The position numbers were made by a program, and so were the translations under genes. Below, piece by piece: positions 53,131 through 62,268 of a stretch of DNA of 64,000 nucleotides. This stretch comes from an uncultured Tenacibaculum sp. Lineage in GTDB: Bacteria; Bacteroidota; Bacteroidia; Flavobacteriales; Flavobacteriaceae. Position 1 is the first letter of the stretch. Every line of letters begins with the position of its first letter. Location of the stretch: the NCBI GenBank assembly GCA_947501615.1, contig CANMWK010000003.1, positions 62,001-126,000 of the forward strand, given 5' to 3'. The notes below the pieces were generated by a model that worked only from the letters and a program-made list of their open reading frames with translations, was not told the DNA's origin and made no database searches.

Positions 53131-54575
53131 ATCCCTTATTATATACAGACGGATACAAAGTAGATCACAGAAGACAATATCCTGATAATACTACTTTAGT
53201 ATATTCTAACTGGACACCAAGAAAAAGTAGAATTGAAGGTGTAAACGAAGTTGTGTTCTTTGGTTTACAATACTTCATTAAAAAATATATTATTGAAGAT
53301 TTTTCGAAGAACTTTTTTCAGCAACCAAAAGAAGAAATTTCAACAAGATACGCGAGAAGAATCAACAATTATTTAGGAGAAAACCAAGTAGGTATAGCAC
53401 ATATTGAAGCATTACACGATTTAGGGTTTTTACCAATGGTAATTAAAGCTTTACCAGAAGGAGTTTCAGTACCGATTCGTGTACCAATGTTTACGATGTA
53501 TAACACATTACCTGAGTTCTTCTGGTTAACAAATTATTTCGAAACCTTATTGTCTACAACAATCTGGATGCCATGTAACTCAGCAACAATAGCAAAGCAA
53601 TACAGAAAGATTTTAGATAAATATGCTTTAGAAACTTCTTCAATTCCTGAATTTGTAGACTGGCAAGGTCACGATTTTTCTATGCGTGGCATGGCAGGAT
53701 TAGAAGCTGCTGTTTTATCTGCATCTGGTCACTTATTAAGTTTTACAGGAACCGATACAATTCCATCAGTAGATTTTTTAGAAAAATATTATAATGCAAA
53801 TTCTGATACAGAATTAATCGGAGGATCTGTTGCTGCAACCGAACACTCTGTAATGTGTATGGGAACAAATAGTGGAGAAGAAGAAACATTTAAAAGATTA
53901 ATTACGGAAGTGTATCCTAAAGGAATTGTTTCTATTGTTTCTGATACTTGGGATTTATGGAAAGTGTTAACAGAATATCTTCCGAACTTAAAAGAAGAGG
54001 TTCTGACTAGAGATGGAAAAGTAGTTATTCGTCCAGATAGTGGAGATCCAGTTGATATTATTTGTGGAAATCCAAATGCGACTTCAGAAGTTGAACAAAA
54101 AGGAGTAGTAGAATTACTTTGGGATATTTTTGGTGGAGTTACAAATGAAAAAGGATATAAAGAATTAGATGCGCACATCGGAGCTATTTATGGAGATAGT
54201 ATCACTTTAGCTAGAGCAACTCAAATTTGTGAACGATTAAAACAAAAAGGATTTGCATCTACTAATGTTGTTTTAGGAATCGGTTCTTTTACATATCAAT
54301 ATAATACAAGAGATACTTTCGGGTTTGCTATGAAAGCAACGTACGGAGAAGTTGACGGAGAAGGAAGAGCCATTTTTAAAGATCCAATTACAGATGACGG
54401 AACTAAAAAATCAGCAAAAGGATTAATTAAAATTGAAAAAGAAAACGATACGTATAAATTAGTTGATCAAGTTTCTTGGGAAGAAGAACAAAAAGGTGAA
54501 TTAAGAGAAGTGTATAGAGATGGAAAATTATTAATCGATGATAGTTTAGCTGATATTAGACAAAGAATACGTTAA
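53127..54575 (+). CDS. nadV: nicotinamide phosphoribosyltransferase
   Basis: 482 residues, full length. Motifs: YTDGYKVDHRRQYP at the start, EFVDWQGHDFSMRGM near 175-189, catalytic His 240 in ATEHSVM, and phosphate loop RPDSGDP (302-308). Converts nicotinamide and PRPP to NMN. Nicotinamide is the by-product of KptA and sirtuin reactions; PRPP comes from the prs of the same regulon. No NMN adenylyltransferase is in the window, so NAD+ must be completed elsewhere. Confidence 0.96.
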   Translation: MNPLLYTDGYKVDHRRQYPDNTTLVYSNWTPRKSRIEGVNEVVFFGLQYFIKKYIIEDFSKNFFQQPKEEISTRYARRINNYLGENQVGIAHIEALHDLGFLPMVIKALPEGVSVPIRVPMFTMYNTLPEFFWLTNYFETLLSTTIWMPCNSATIAKQYRKILDKYALETSSIPEFVDWQGHDFSMRGMAGLEAAVLSASGHLLSFTGTDTIPSVDFLEKYYNANSDTELIGGSVAATEHSVMCMGTNSGEEETFKRLITEVYPKGIVSIVSDTWDLWKVLTEYLPNLKEEVLTRDGKVVIRPDSGDPVDIICGNPNATSEVEQKGVVELLWDIFGGVTNEKGYKELDAHIGAIYGDSITLARATQICERLKQKGFASTNVVLGIGSFTYQYNTRDTFGFAMKATYGEVDGEGRAIFKDPITDDGTKKSAKGLIKIEKENDTYKLVDQVSWEEEQKGELREVYRDGKLLIDDSLADIRQRIR

Positions 54576-54603
54576 TTTTTTTGTTATAAACTTATAAAAT
54601 AAG

Positions 54604-54638
54604 AAGCTGAATTCATGTATAGGATTCAGCTTTTTTTA
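54604..54638 (+). terminator. terminator at end of the NAD/ADP-ribose cluster
   Basis: Stem AAGCTGAAT with ATTCAGCTT, T-run of seven, 29 bp after the NAMPT stop. Confidence 0.9.
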
Positions 54639-54802
54639 AGAATCAAGATTTTTATTTAAATAATTGATTTTAAGTTATCTGTTTTTTTATATTAATTGTT
54701 CTTATTGGCTATTTTTTAAAGCAAATTTTTTCACAATTTCTAAGAATTAATACGATACTCAAAGAAGAAATATCTACTGCTAATGTATATTTAAAATTTT
54801 TC

Positions 54803-54816
54803 TGGCACGTTGTTTG
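54803..54816 (+). promoter_or_regulatory. sigma-54-type promoter
   Basis: TGGCACGTTGTTTG fits TGGCACG-N4-TTG, the -24/-12 pattern of sigma-54, 39 bases upstream of a secreted-protein start. The last consensus base C is T here. Confidence 0.7.
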
Positions 54817-54854
54817 TTTTTTTAGTGTCAAATAACTCTAAAAAACATACTATT

Positions 54855-55445
54855 ATGAAAAAACTAATCGCATTATCAATCCTTTTTTTTAGTATTAATT
54901 TTTTATCTGTTTTTGGCCAGGTGAGCATAGGAGGAGGAATTTCAATAGATATAAATTTGCCTATTCCAGATGTTGTTATAATTGATGCTCCTCAACCAAG
55001 AAACCCTACACCAGCTCCTAGAAGACGACCAAGAAGAATAAAAAAACGTCGTCATGAATGTAATAGTTGTCGCCATAATGAAAGGTATAGTTATGGTGAA
55101 ATTCAAAATCAGAATGGACCGTTAGGACGACAAATATATACTGTAACAGGTGCTCGTTTACATCCTTTACAAAGTGGAGTTGAAGTGGTGAGTTACAAGT
55201 TAAACTCTGGTGATATTTTAGAATTGTTTATTGTTACGGAGAAACCTAATGATTATAATTACCATGTTTATGGTGGTGATTGTATGTGTGAAAACAATAG
55301 AATAGAAAAGGTATTGTTAAACGGACAATATCTAGAACTCGAAGATGGAAATTTATCATTACAGCCTAGAGGAAGAGGTTTTCATTCAGTACTAAATTTA
55401 CACAGTGTTTACGAAGGTGATTTTAACGGAAGTGTAAATTTTTAG
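54855..55445 (+). CDS. secreted basic protein of unknown function
   Basis: 196 residues from the ATG at 54855; an in-frame ATG 45 bases upstream lies in the promoter and is rejected. Signal peptide to about residue 22, a Pro-rich and then strongly basic stretch (PRRRPRRIKKRRHECNSCRH), and a C-terminal beta-rich domain with two more Cys. The CxxC and basic run could bind nucleic acid or metal. Likely expressed from a sigma-54 promoter, that is, on a specific signal. Confidence 0.6.
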   Translation: MKKLIALSILFFSINFLSVFGQVSIGGGISIDINLPIPDVVIIDAPQPRNPTPAPRRRPRRIKKRRHECNSCRHNERYSYGEIQNQNGPLGRQIYTVTGARLHPLQSGVEVVSYKLNSGDILELFIVTEKPNDYNYHVYGGDCMCENNRIEKVLLNGQYLELEDGNLSLQPRGRGFHSVLNLHSVYEGDFNGSVNF

Positions 55446-55560
55446 AAGAAGTATATTTTTTGATTGCATAAGGCTAGTAATAGTATCTTAACATTTTAAT
55501 AATCTAAAGGAGAAAGTGCGGTATGCTACTTTCTTTTTTTTTGTAATAAATATTTTAAAT

Positions 55561-55818
55561 ATGGACTATTTTACTATTACAGGTTGGTTAGGTGTTCTAA
55601 TTTTTATTATTTCCTATATATTGTTAGGACTTGAAGTTTTAAGTGCTAAGAAATCATTATACCATTGGTTAAATTTCATTGGAGCCTTGTGTTTGGTCGT
55701 AAATGCGATTGGAATTAAAGATCATCCAACAATTACAGTAAATAGTATTTGGGGATTAATAGCCTTATTAACAGTAATTAAAATTTATACACGAAAAGAA
55801 TTACGAAAAACGAAATAA
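55561..55818 (+). CDS. small membrane protein (CBU_0592-like)
   Basis: 85 residues from the ATG at 55561. Three hydrophobic helices (about 6-26, 36-52, 60-76) ending in a basic tail. The pattern GWLGVLIFIISYILLGLEVL, then YHWLNFIGALCLVVNA, resembles the small CBU_0592-type membrane domain. Function unknown. Its 3' end overlaps the convergent TetR gene by 18 bases. Confidence 0.65.
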   Translation: MDYFTITGWLGVLIFIISYILLGLEVLSAKKSLYHWLNFIGALCLVVNAIGIKDHPTITVNSIWGLIALLTVIKIYTRKELRKTK

Positions 55819-56400
55819 ACCTAAAATGTGGTTAATGTAAATATTAGATTGCTTTGTACAAATCTCATTATTAGTAACCTGAGTACTTAAGTAAAAATAA
55901 CTTCCATCAATCATAGCAAAAATAATTTCATTCAATTCCTCAATATTAGAATTGGTTATTACACCATGCGATCTGGCACTAAGTAACTTCGATTTTAAGA
56001 CTTCACGTAAAGTATTACTAAATGTTTTGAAACTTTCACTAACATTTTTATTTCGAAACAGCATAGCATATAAACTATAAAAAACACCATCATCTACATA
56101 TTCACTCCATTCACGAGTAAACATTTTACGAATAAAGTTTTCTAATGATGTTTTAGAATCTATTTTATCGGGTGTACTTTTATTAATAAAAGAAATATAA
56201 GCTTCTAAAATATAAGTATTAAGATCCTCCAAAATTTGCTCTTTAGTTTCATAATAATGCATTACCAAACCTTTACTAATATCCATATGATTCGCAAGAT
56301 TTGCTATAGATACATTTTCTAATCCAATACTTTTAGATACTTCATAAAACGCGACTACAATTTCTTTTTTTCGTTGATCTGATAAGTTTTTTCTACCCAT
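55801..56400 (-). CDS. TetR/AcrR-family regulator
   Basis: 199 residues from the ATG at 56400. Helix-turn-helix clear in VSIANLANHMDISKGLVMHYYETKEQ. The ligand domain is all helical. Divergent from the SusC/SusD operon; a 7-bp-arm palindrome ATTGAAC-GACT-GTTCAAT (56509-56526) lies between them and is a plausible operator. It could control uptake of a ligand by the SusC/SusD pair. Confidence 0.88.
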   Translation of the reverse strand: MGRKNLSDQRKKEIVVAFYEVSKSIGLENVSIANLANHMDISKGLVMHYYETKEQILEDLNTYILEAYISFINKSTPDKIDSKTSLENFIRKMFTREWSEYVDDGVFYSLYAMLFRNKNVSESFKTFSNTLREVLKSKLLSARSHGVITNSNIEELNEIIFAMIDGSYFYLSTQVTNNEICTKQSNIYINHILGLFRFS

Positions 56401-56508
56401 ATTATCATTAATTGTGAACAAATATATAATTATAAATTCATCATTTTCAAGTTAACATTTTGTTCATATTTAACCAATGTCTCTTAACCCAATCGTAACT
56501 ATTTTTTA

Positions 56509-56526
56509 ATTGAACGACTGTTCAAT
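56509..56526. promoter_or_regulatory. putative TetR operator between tetR and susC
   Basis: ATTGAAC-GACT-GTTCAAT, perfect 7-base arms. Further GTTCA half-sites occur near 56414 and 56461. Nothing else is seen in this gap. Confidence 0.65.
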
Positions 56527-56663
56527 TTATTTTTTTGATTCAATAATTTTACCACTGTAAAAACATATACAGGGGGACGATTTCATGTCATAATGAATGA
56601 ATCTAGAAACAAAAGTCATTCAACTCATACTTGAATGAAAAATTAAAAATCAACACAATAAAA

Positions 56664-59600
56664 ATGAAGGTACGTTTAACAATTGTATTAGTATTTCTTG
56701 TCGCATTACTATATGCGCAAGGAACTGTAAAAGGCACCGTACTAGATGCCAATACAGAAGAAGTTTTACCTGGAGTAGGAATTATAATTAAAAATACTAC
56801 AAAAGGAACTTCAACAGATTTCGATGGGAAATTCTCATTAAAAGTTAATAAAGGACAAATATTACAGTTTTCTTTTATTGGTTTTAAAACACAGGAATTA
56901 GTTTACAATGGGCAAGATTTTCTAAAAGTTTTATTAGAAGAAGACAATGCTCAGTTAGAAGAAGTAATTGTGACTTCCTTAGGAATTAAAAAAGAAAAAA
57001 GAGCCCTAGGTTATGCTGCTACAGAACTTAAAGCAAATGAATTAACTAAAGTAAAAACCCCAAATGTTTTAAATGCTTTGGCAGGTAAAGTAGCAGGTTT
57101 ACAAGTTACAGGAGCTAATAATGGAGTTGCAAGTTCTGCACGAGTAGTTATTCGTGGTGAAAATTCATTAAATATTAATAGTAATCAACCATTATTCATT
57201 CTAGATGGAGTACCTGTAAATAATAGAATTTTCGGTGTTGGAGGAAACACTACTGATCAAGCAGATTTACCAACAGATTACGGTAATGGTTTATCAGAAT
57301 TAAATGCAGATGATTTTGCTGCTGTAACAATTTTGAAAGGAGCGGCAGCTTCGGCTTTATATGGTTCACGTGCTGCAAATGGAGTAGTAGTAATCACTAC
57401 TAAAAAAGGAAATGAATATAATGAAGGAATTGGCGTAGAAATTTCATCTTCTTCAATGTTTAGCAGCGCATTACGATTACCAGAATTACAAACGCAATTT
57501 GGTGGAGGCTGGGCAGGAGCTTATGCTTCTAACTTCGGAACTAATTTTGGACCAGCTTTAAATGGTGATGTTATTCCTCATGAATTATCTTTAGGAGAAG
57601 TGGTAAATAGACCTTTCATCAATCGCTACGATTTAAATGATTTCTTTAAACAAGGTATAAATCTTAATAATACCGTTACTTTAAGTGGAGGAAATGAAAA
57701 AGGAGATTTTCTTTTTAGTTATGGAAACACGTATAACGAAGGTATTGCACCAAATACCAATTTAAGAGGAAATAGTTTTAGAATTAATGCAGGTTATAAA
57801 TTAAGTGAAAAATTAACCGCTAATGTTAGAGCAAATTATATCACTCGTGGTTCAGATAATTTAACAGTTGCAGGATATGGTAACCAAGGAATTATGTATG
57901 CATTACTATGGAATTATATTAATGTAGACTTAAATGAATTGAAAGATTATTGGAACGTTGAGAATCAAGAGCAAAGAAGATTATTCACTTGGGGAGATAA
58001 TCCATGGTTTATTGCGAACGAAAATATTAATGCATTCGATAAAAATAGATTTGTAGGAAATGTAAGTTTAACTTACGATTTTAATGACAATTTAAGTTTA
58101 TTAGGAAGAGTAGGTATAGATCAGTCTAATGATTTTAGATGGTCAAGAAGATCTATTGGTGCTGTTAGAAATCCGAATGGAATGTACAGAGAGCAAGAAA
58201 TCGATTTTTCTGAAATAAATGCCGACTTTTTATTGACTTACAAAAGAAACTTTGGAGAAGATTTCACAACAACAACTTCTGTTGGAGCAAATAGATTCGA
58301 TCAACAAATACAGGAAGGTTTTTTACAAGGAAATGGTCTTTCAATTCCTGGTTTATACAATGCACAAAATATTAATGTTACGCCAGTAATTAGAAGTAAT
58401 TTATTTAAGAAAAGAATAAATAGTGTATATGCGTTTACCAATGTAGGTTACAAAGATTATTTATTTTTAGATCTTTCAGTTAGAAACGATTGGTCTTCAA
58501 CATTACCTTCAGATAATAATTCGTATTTCTATCCTGCAGCTTCTGTATCTTTTATTCCTTCAAGCGCTTTTGAATTGCCTGAAGCAATTGATTTTCTAAA
58601 ATTAAGATTTAATGTTGCTGAAGTAGGAAAAGATACAGATCCTTATAGTTTATTTACAGCTTATGAATTTGGAACTTTAGGAGGAACACTAACAAACCCA
58701 TCTCAATTGTTAAATGCGAATCTGAAACCAGAAAGAACAATTTCTACAGAGTTTGGATTGGAAGGGGTATTCTTATCAAATAGAGTAAAACTAGACGCTA
58801 CATACTATACATCTACTTCTAGAGATCAAATTTTAAATGTTGGAATTTCTGGAGCAAACGGGTTCAATTCTATTGTAGCAAATGCAGGAGAGATTAAAAA
58901 TTCTGGAATAGAATTAGGTTTAGGAATTACTCCAATTAGAACTGATAATATCAATTGGACAATTAATGCAAACTTTACTAAAAATACGAGTGAAGTTGTA
59001 TCGTTGCTTCCAAATTTAGATACATTTATTATTGGTCAAGGTCCTGATGGTGTTACTGTTGAAGCAAGACCAGGCGGACAAATGGGAGATATTTACGGAG
59101 ATAGTTTTATCAGAAATGATAATGGAGATATTATTTATGAAAATGGATTACCATTAACGGGAAATAGAAGAAAAGTGGGGAATTATAATCCTGATTGGAT
59201 GTTAGGTTTAGGTACAAGTTTTACTTATAAAGGATTTAATATTTCTGCACAATTTGATATTAGAGAAGGAGGAGAGATCTATTCATATACAAATGCAATT
59301 GGTAGAGAAAGTGGAATTTTAGCAAATACATTGTCTTGGAGAGATGGAATTGTAGGTGAGGGAGTTGTAAACGATGGTAATGGAGGTTTTGTTCCAAATA
59401 CACAAGAAGTTACTGCAGAAGCTTGGGCGTATGCTATTCCTAGAAGTAATGCAGAAGCAAATATTTTCGATGCTTCATTTGTTAAATTAAGACAATTAAG
59501 TTTAGGGTATACATTTTCACAACCTGTAGTTGAAAAATTGAAATTACAAGGTTTATCAATCAGTTTAGTTGGATCTAATCTTTTTCTATGGACAGATGTT

Positions 59601-59717
59601 CCTAACATTGATCCAGAAGCACAAGGATTGAATGGAGGTACATTATTACCTGGTTTTGAAGTAACACAATTACCATCTACAAGAAGTTACGGTTTTAAAG
59701 TAAATATGAAATTATAA
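56664..59717 (+). CDS. SusC/RagA-type TonB-linked outer membrane protein
   Basis: 1017 residues from the ATG at 56664. Signal peptide, CarboxypepD_reg-like domain (about 20-105, TVKGTVLDANTEEVLPGVGI), plug domain with EEVIVTSLGIKKEKRALGYA and VVIRGENSLNINSNQPLFILDGVPVNN, then a beta barrel. Imports a ligand delivered by SusD, powered by TonB. No glycan-degrading genes are adjacent, so the ligand may be a peptide, metal or small glycan. Confidence 0.95.
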   Translation: MKVRLTIVLVFLVALLYAQGTVKGTVLDANTEEVLPGVGIIIKNTTKGTSTDFDGKFSLKVNKGQILQFSFIGFKTQELVYNGQDFLKVLLEEDNAQLEEVIVTSLGIKKEKRALGYAATELKANELTKVKTPNVLNALAGKVAGLQVTGANNGVASSARVVIRGENSLNINSNQPLFILDGVPVNNRIFGVGGNTTDQADLPTDYGNGLSELNADDFAAVTILKGAAASALYGSRAANGVVVITTKKGNEYNEGIGVEISSSSMFSSALRLPELQTQFGGGWAGAYASNFGTNFGPALNGDVIPHELSLGEVVNRPFINRYDLNDFFKQGINLNNTVTLSGGNEKGDFLFSYGNTYNEGIAPNTNLRGNSFRINAGYKLSEKLTANVRANYITRGSDNLTVAGYGNQGIMYALLWNYINVDLNELKDYWNVENQEQRRLFTWGDNPWFIANENINAFDKNRFVGNVSLTYDFNDNLSLLGRVGIDQSNDFRWSRRSIGAVRNPNGMYREQEIDFSEINADFLLTYKRNFGEDFTTTTSVGANRFDQQIQEGFLQGNGLSIPGLYNAQNINVTPVIRSNLFKKRINSVYAFTNVGYKDYLFLDLSVRNDWSSTLPSDNNSYFYPAASVSFIPSSAFELPEAIDFLKLRFNVAEVGKDTDPYSLFTAYEFGTLGGTLTNPSQLLNANLKPERTISTEFGLEGVFLSNRVKLDATYYTSTSRDQILNVGISGANGFNSIVANAGEIKNSGIELGLGITPIRTDNINWTINANFTKNTSEVVSLLPNLDTFIIGQGPDGVTVEARPGGQMGDIYGDSFIRNDNGDIIYENGLPLTGNRRKVGNYNPDWMLGLGTSFTYKGFNISAQFDIREGGEIYSYTNAIGRESGILANTLSWRDGIVGEGVVNDGNGGFVPNTQEVTAEAWAYAIPRSNAEANIFDASFVKLRQLSLGYTFSQPVVEKLKLQGLSISLVGSNLFLWTDVPNIDPEAQGLNGGTLLPGFEVTQLPSTRSYGFKVNMKL

Positions 59718-59729
59718 GCAGCTAAAAAA

Positions 59730-61139
59730 ATGAAAAAATTAATATACATATGCATAGCATTACTAGTGTTTAGTGCTTGTACAGAAGATTTTGAAGGAAT
59801 TAATACAAATCCTAATAATCCAGAAATAGCAAGTGAAGCGTTGTTATTACCAACAGTGATTTTCGATTTAACAAATACTATGGTAAATGAGTCGTATAAT
59901 TTTGGAGATATAATAGGACAGTATGGAGCTAGATATGAATTTAATGATTTAGATATTTACAGATGGCAATCTGATGATCGCTTTTGGTCTCCAATGTATG
60001 CTATTTTAGAAAATATTAAAGACATTAAAGAAATTGCAAAATCAAATGGAAGTAGTAATTATCAAGCAATCGCATTAATTTTAGAATCTTATGTGTTTAG
60101 TGTAATTACAGATGCGTATGGAGATGTTCCAATGTCTGAAGCGAATAGAACTGAAGAAGGAATTATAACTCCAGTATACGACAGTCAAGAAGCTATTTAT
60201 ACATCTCTATTTGAAAAGTTAGAAGTTGCTAATGCAATGATAAATAATACTGAAAATGTTACAGGAGATATTTTATATCAAGGAAATATGATACAGTGGA
60301 AAAAGTTTGCAAATTCTTTACGTTTACGTTTATTAATGCGTGTTAGTGATGTGAGAAATGTAACTAGTGACGTAACGACAATAGTTAATAATCCAGCAAC
60401 GTATCCTATTTTTGATTCTAATAGTGATAATGCAATTTACAATTACAATGGTGCTTTACCAGATGTTTCTCAAGTTGCTTTACCTGGTGGAGGAAGAGAT
60501 TATGATTATTATTTATTAATTCCTTCTAGTCATTTTATTAATTTACTCAATACAAATAACGATCCTAGATTAGATTTATGGGTAAGTCCAAAAGAAGGAA
60601 CAAATGATAGAACTTTAGGTGTACTTCCTGGTCAAGCATTAAGTGATATTGGTAGGCCAGCTGAGTTTAGTAGAAGATCTACAGCTTTTTACGAAAGTGC
60701 AACTTTAATTCAAGGAATTTTTATGACGTATAGTGAAGTAAACTTTCTTTTAGCAGAAGCAAGTGAAAGAGGATTAATCGCTACAGGTTCTGCTAATATG
60801 TATTATAATACAGCTGTTACTGCTTCTTTTGCGCAATGGGGTGTAACAATGCCAACAGATTTTTTAACAACAACAGTTCCTTACGATGCAACTACAGATA
60901 GATTATATGAGCAAAAATGGTTAGCATTATATCATTCAGGAATTGAACCTTGGTTCGATTGGAAAAGAACAGGTAAACCAAGTTTTATTCAAGCAGGTCC
61001 AGGGAATTTGAATGGCGATAATGTACCTGTACGATTAAAGTATCCAAGCTTAGAACAATCTGTGAATAAAGCAAATTATGATGCTGCATCAAACGCTATG
61101 GGAGGAGATGAAATTAATTCTTCTTCTTGGTGGTGGTAA
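59730..61139 (+). CDS. SusD/RagB-like nutrient-binding lipoprotein
   Basis: 469 residues. Lipobox VFSAC (Cys 17). SusD-like_2 features: EDFEGINTNPNNP at the start, TPR-like helices and the closing EQKWLALYHSGIEPWFDWKR block. Caps the SusC barrel at the cell surface. 12 bp after susC. Confidence 0.93.
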   Translation: MKKLIYICIALLVFSACTEDFEGINTNPNNPEIASEALLLPTVIFDLTNTMVNESYNFGDIIGQYGARYEFNDLDIYRWQSDDRFWSPMYAILENIKDIKEIAKSNGSSNYQAIALILESYVFSVITDAYGDVPMSEANRTEEGIITPVYDSQEAIYTSLFEKLEVANAMINNTENVTGDILYQGNMIQWKKFANSLRLRLLMRVSDVRNVTSDVTTIVNNPATYPIFDSNSDNAIYNYNGALPDVSQVALPGGGRDYDYYLLIPSSHFINLLNTNNDPRLDLWVSPKEGTNDRTLGVLPGQALSDIGRPAEFSRRSTAFYESATLIQGIFMTYSEVNFLLAEASERGLIATGSANMYYNTAVTASFAQWGVTMPTDFLTTTVPYDATTDRLYEQKWLALYHSGIEPWFDWKRTGKPSFIQAGPGNLNGDNVPVRLKYPSLEQSVNKANYDAASNAMGGDEINSSSWWW

Positions 61140-61178
61140 AAATATACCTCCTTTTCATTTTAATTATTCTAAAAACGG

Positions 61179-61208
61179 AGAGCCTGAATGTTTGTTTAGG
61201 CTCTTTTC
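61179..61208 (+). terminator. terminator of the SusC/SusD operon
   Basis: Perfect 7-bp stem AGAGCCT with AGGCTCT and TTTTCTC tail, 40 bp after the stop. Confidence 0.8.
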
Positions 61209-61223
61209 TCAAATAATGCCCAC

Positions 61224-61253
61224 AAAAAAAGGAAGCAATTTGCTTCCTTTTTT
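61224..61253. terminator. bidirectional terminator, ends folD
   Basis: Stem AAAGGAAGCAA with TTGCTTCCTTT, A-run and T-run on either side; serves folD on the minus strand (stop at 61276). Confidence 0.9.
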
Positions 61254-61275
61254 ATTTTATATAATGTAGATAAAA

Positions 61276-62154
61276 TTAACTATTTCTACGTTTATTAGCG
61301 ATAAGTGTATTCTTTAATAACATTGCTATAGTCATTGGTCCAACACCTCCAGGAACTGGAGTGATAAATGAAGATTTCTCTGCTACTTCATCAAAAGCAA
61401 CATCTCCAACTAATCTAAATCCGCTCTTTTTAGAAGCATCAGCAACTCTAGTAATTCCAACGTCAATTACAACAACGCCATCTTTTACCATATCACCTTT
61501 TAAAAATTCAGGAATACCAATAGCAGCAACAATAATGTCTGCTTCTTTTGTAATTGCTTCTAAATTTTGAGTTCTACTGTGTGTTAATGTAACTGTAGCA
61601 TTTCCTACTTTTCTCTTTTGAGATAATAAAATACTCATCGGACTTCCAACGATATGACTACGTCCAATAACCACAACATTTTTTCCTGAAGTTTCAACTT
61701 CATATCGGTTTAATAATTCTAAAATTCCGAATGGAGTTGCAGAAATAAAAGTTGGTAAATTTAAAGCCATTCTACCAACATTTTCAGGATGAAAACCGTC
61801 TACATCTTTAGCAGGATCTACAGCTAATAATACTTTTTGTTCGTCGATATGTTTTGGTAACGGTAACTGTACGATGAAGCCATCAATATCATTATCAACG
61901 TTTAAAATTTCAATTTCATTTAACAATTCAGCTTCTGTAGTTTCTTCAGGTAATTGAATTAAAGTTGATTCAAAACCTACACGTTCACATGCCTTCACTT
62001 TAGCATTTACATACGTTAAGCTTGCTCCGTCGTTTCCAACAATAATGGCAGCTAAATGTGGTGCTTTTTTCTCATTTCTCTTTAACTCTCCAACTTCTAA
62101 AGCAATTTCTTCTTTAATGTCTGCAGAAGTTTTTTTTCCGTCTAATAAAATCAT
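61276..62154 (-). CDS. folD: methylenetetrahydrofolate dehydrogenase/cyclohydrolase
   Basis: 292 residues, normal length. Conserved [20 protein letters not shown] with the catalytic Lys, [12 protein letters not shown], and [11 protein letters not shown] (NADP loop), and [10 protein letters not shown] near the end. Interconverts methylene- and formyl-tetrahydrofolate in the cytosol. The 114-base gap to ffh holds only repeats. Confidence 0.97.
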   Translation of the reverse strand: MILLDGKKTSADIKEEIALEVGELKRNEKKAPHLAAIIVGNDGASLTYVNAKVKACERVGFESTLIQLPEETTEAELLNEIEILNVDNDIDGFIVQLPLPKHIDEQKVLLAVDPAKDVDGFHPENVGRMALNLPTFISATPFGILELLNRYEVETSGKNVVVIGRSHIVGSPMSILLSQKRKVGNATVTLTHSRTQNLEAITKEADIIVAAIGIPEFLKGDMVKDGVVVIDVGITRVADASKKSGFRLVGDVAFDEVAEKSSFITPVPGGVGPMTIAMLLKNTLIANKRRNS

Positions 62155-62198
62155 GTTGTTATGTTGTGTGTTGTTGTATTCTAGTTGTTAATCAAAAA

Positions 62199-62224
62199 AG
62201 GTGGTTTCGACAAGCTCAACCACC
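62199..62224. repeat. short palindromic repeat, family D
   Basis: GGTGGTTTCGA and TCAACCACC arms around a CAAGC core; same family as 42576-42608. Confidence 0.65.
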
Positions 62225-62239
62225 AAATATTTTAATTTT

Positions 62240-62268
62240 GCAAACTGCAAACTGCAAACTGCAAACTG
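62240..62268. repeat. 7-bp tandem repeat, four copies
   Basis: GCAAACT repeated four times, ending exactly at the ffh stop codon (minus strand). Copy number could vary between strains; outside any coding frame. Confidence 0.85.

Noticed and set aside
38837..54575. DarTG toxin-antitoxin system
   Set aside because: There is a macrodomain, but no DarT (DUF4433) gene beside it, and the macrodomain gene overlaps prs.
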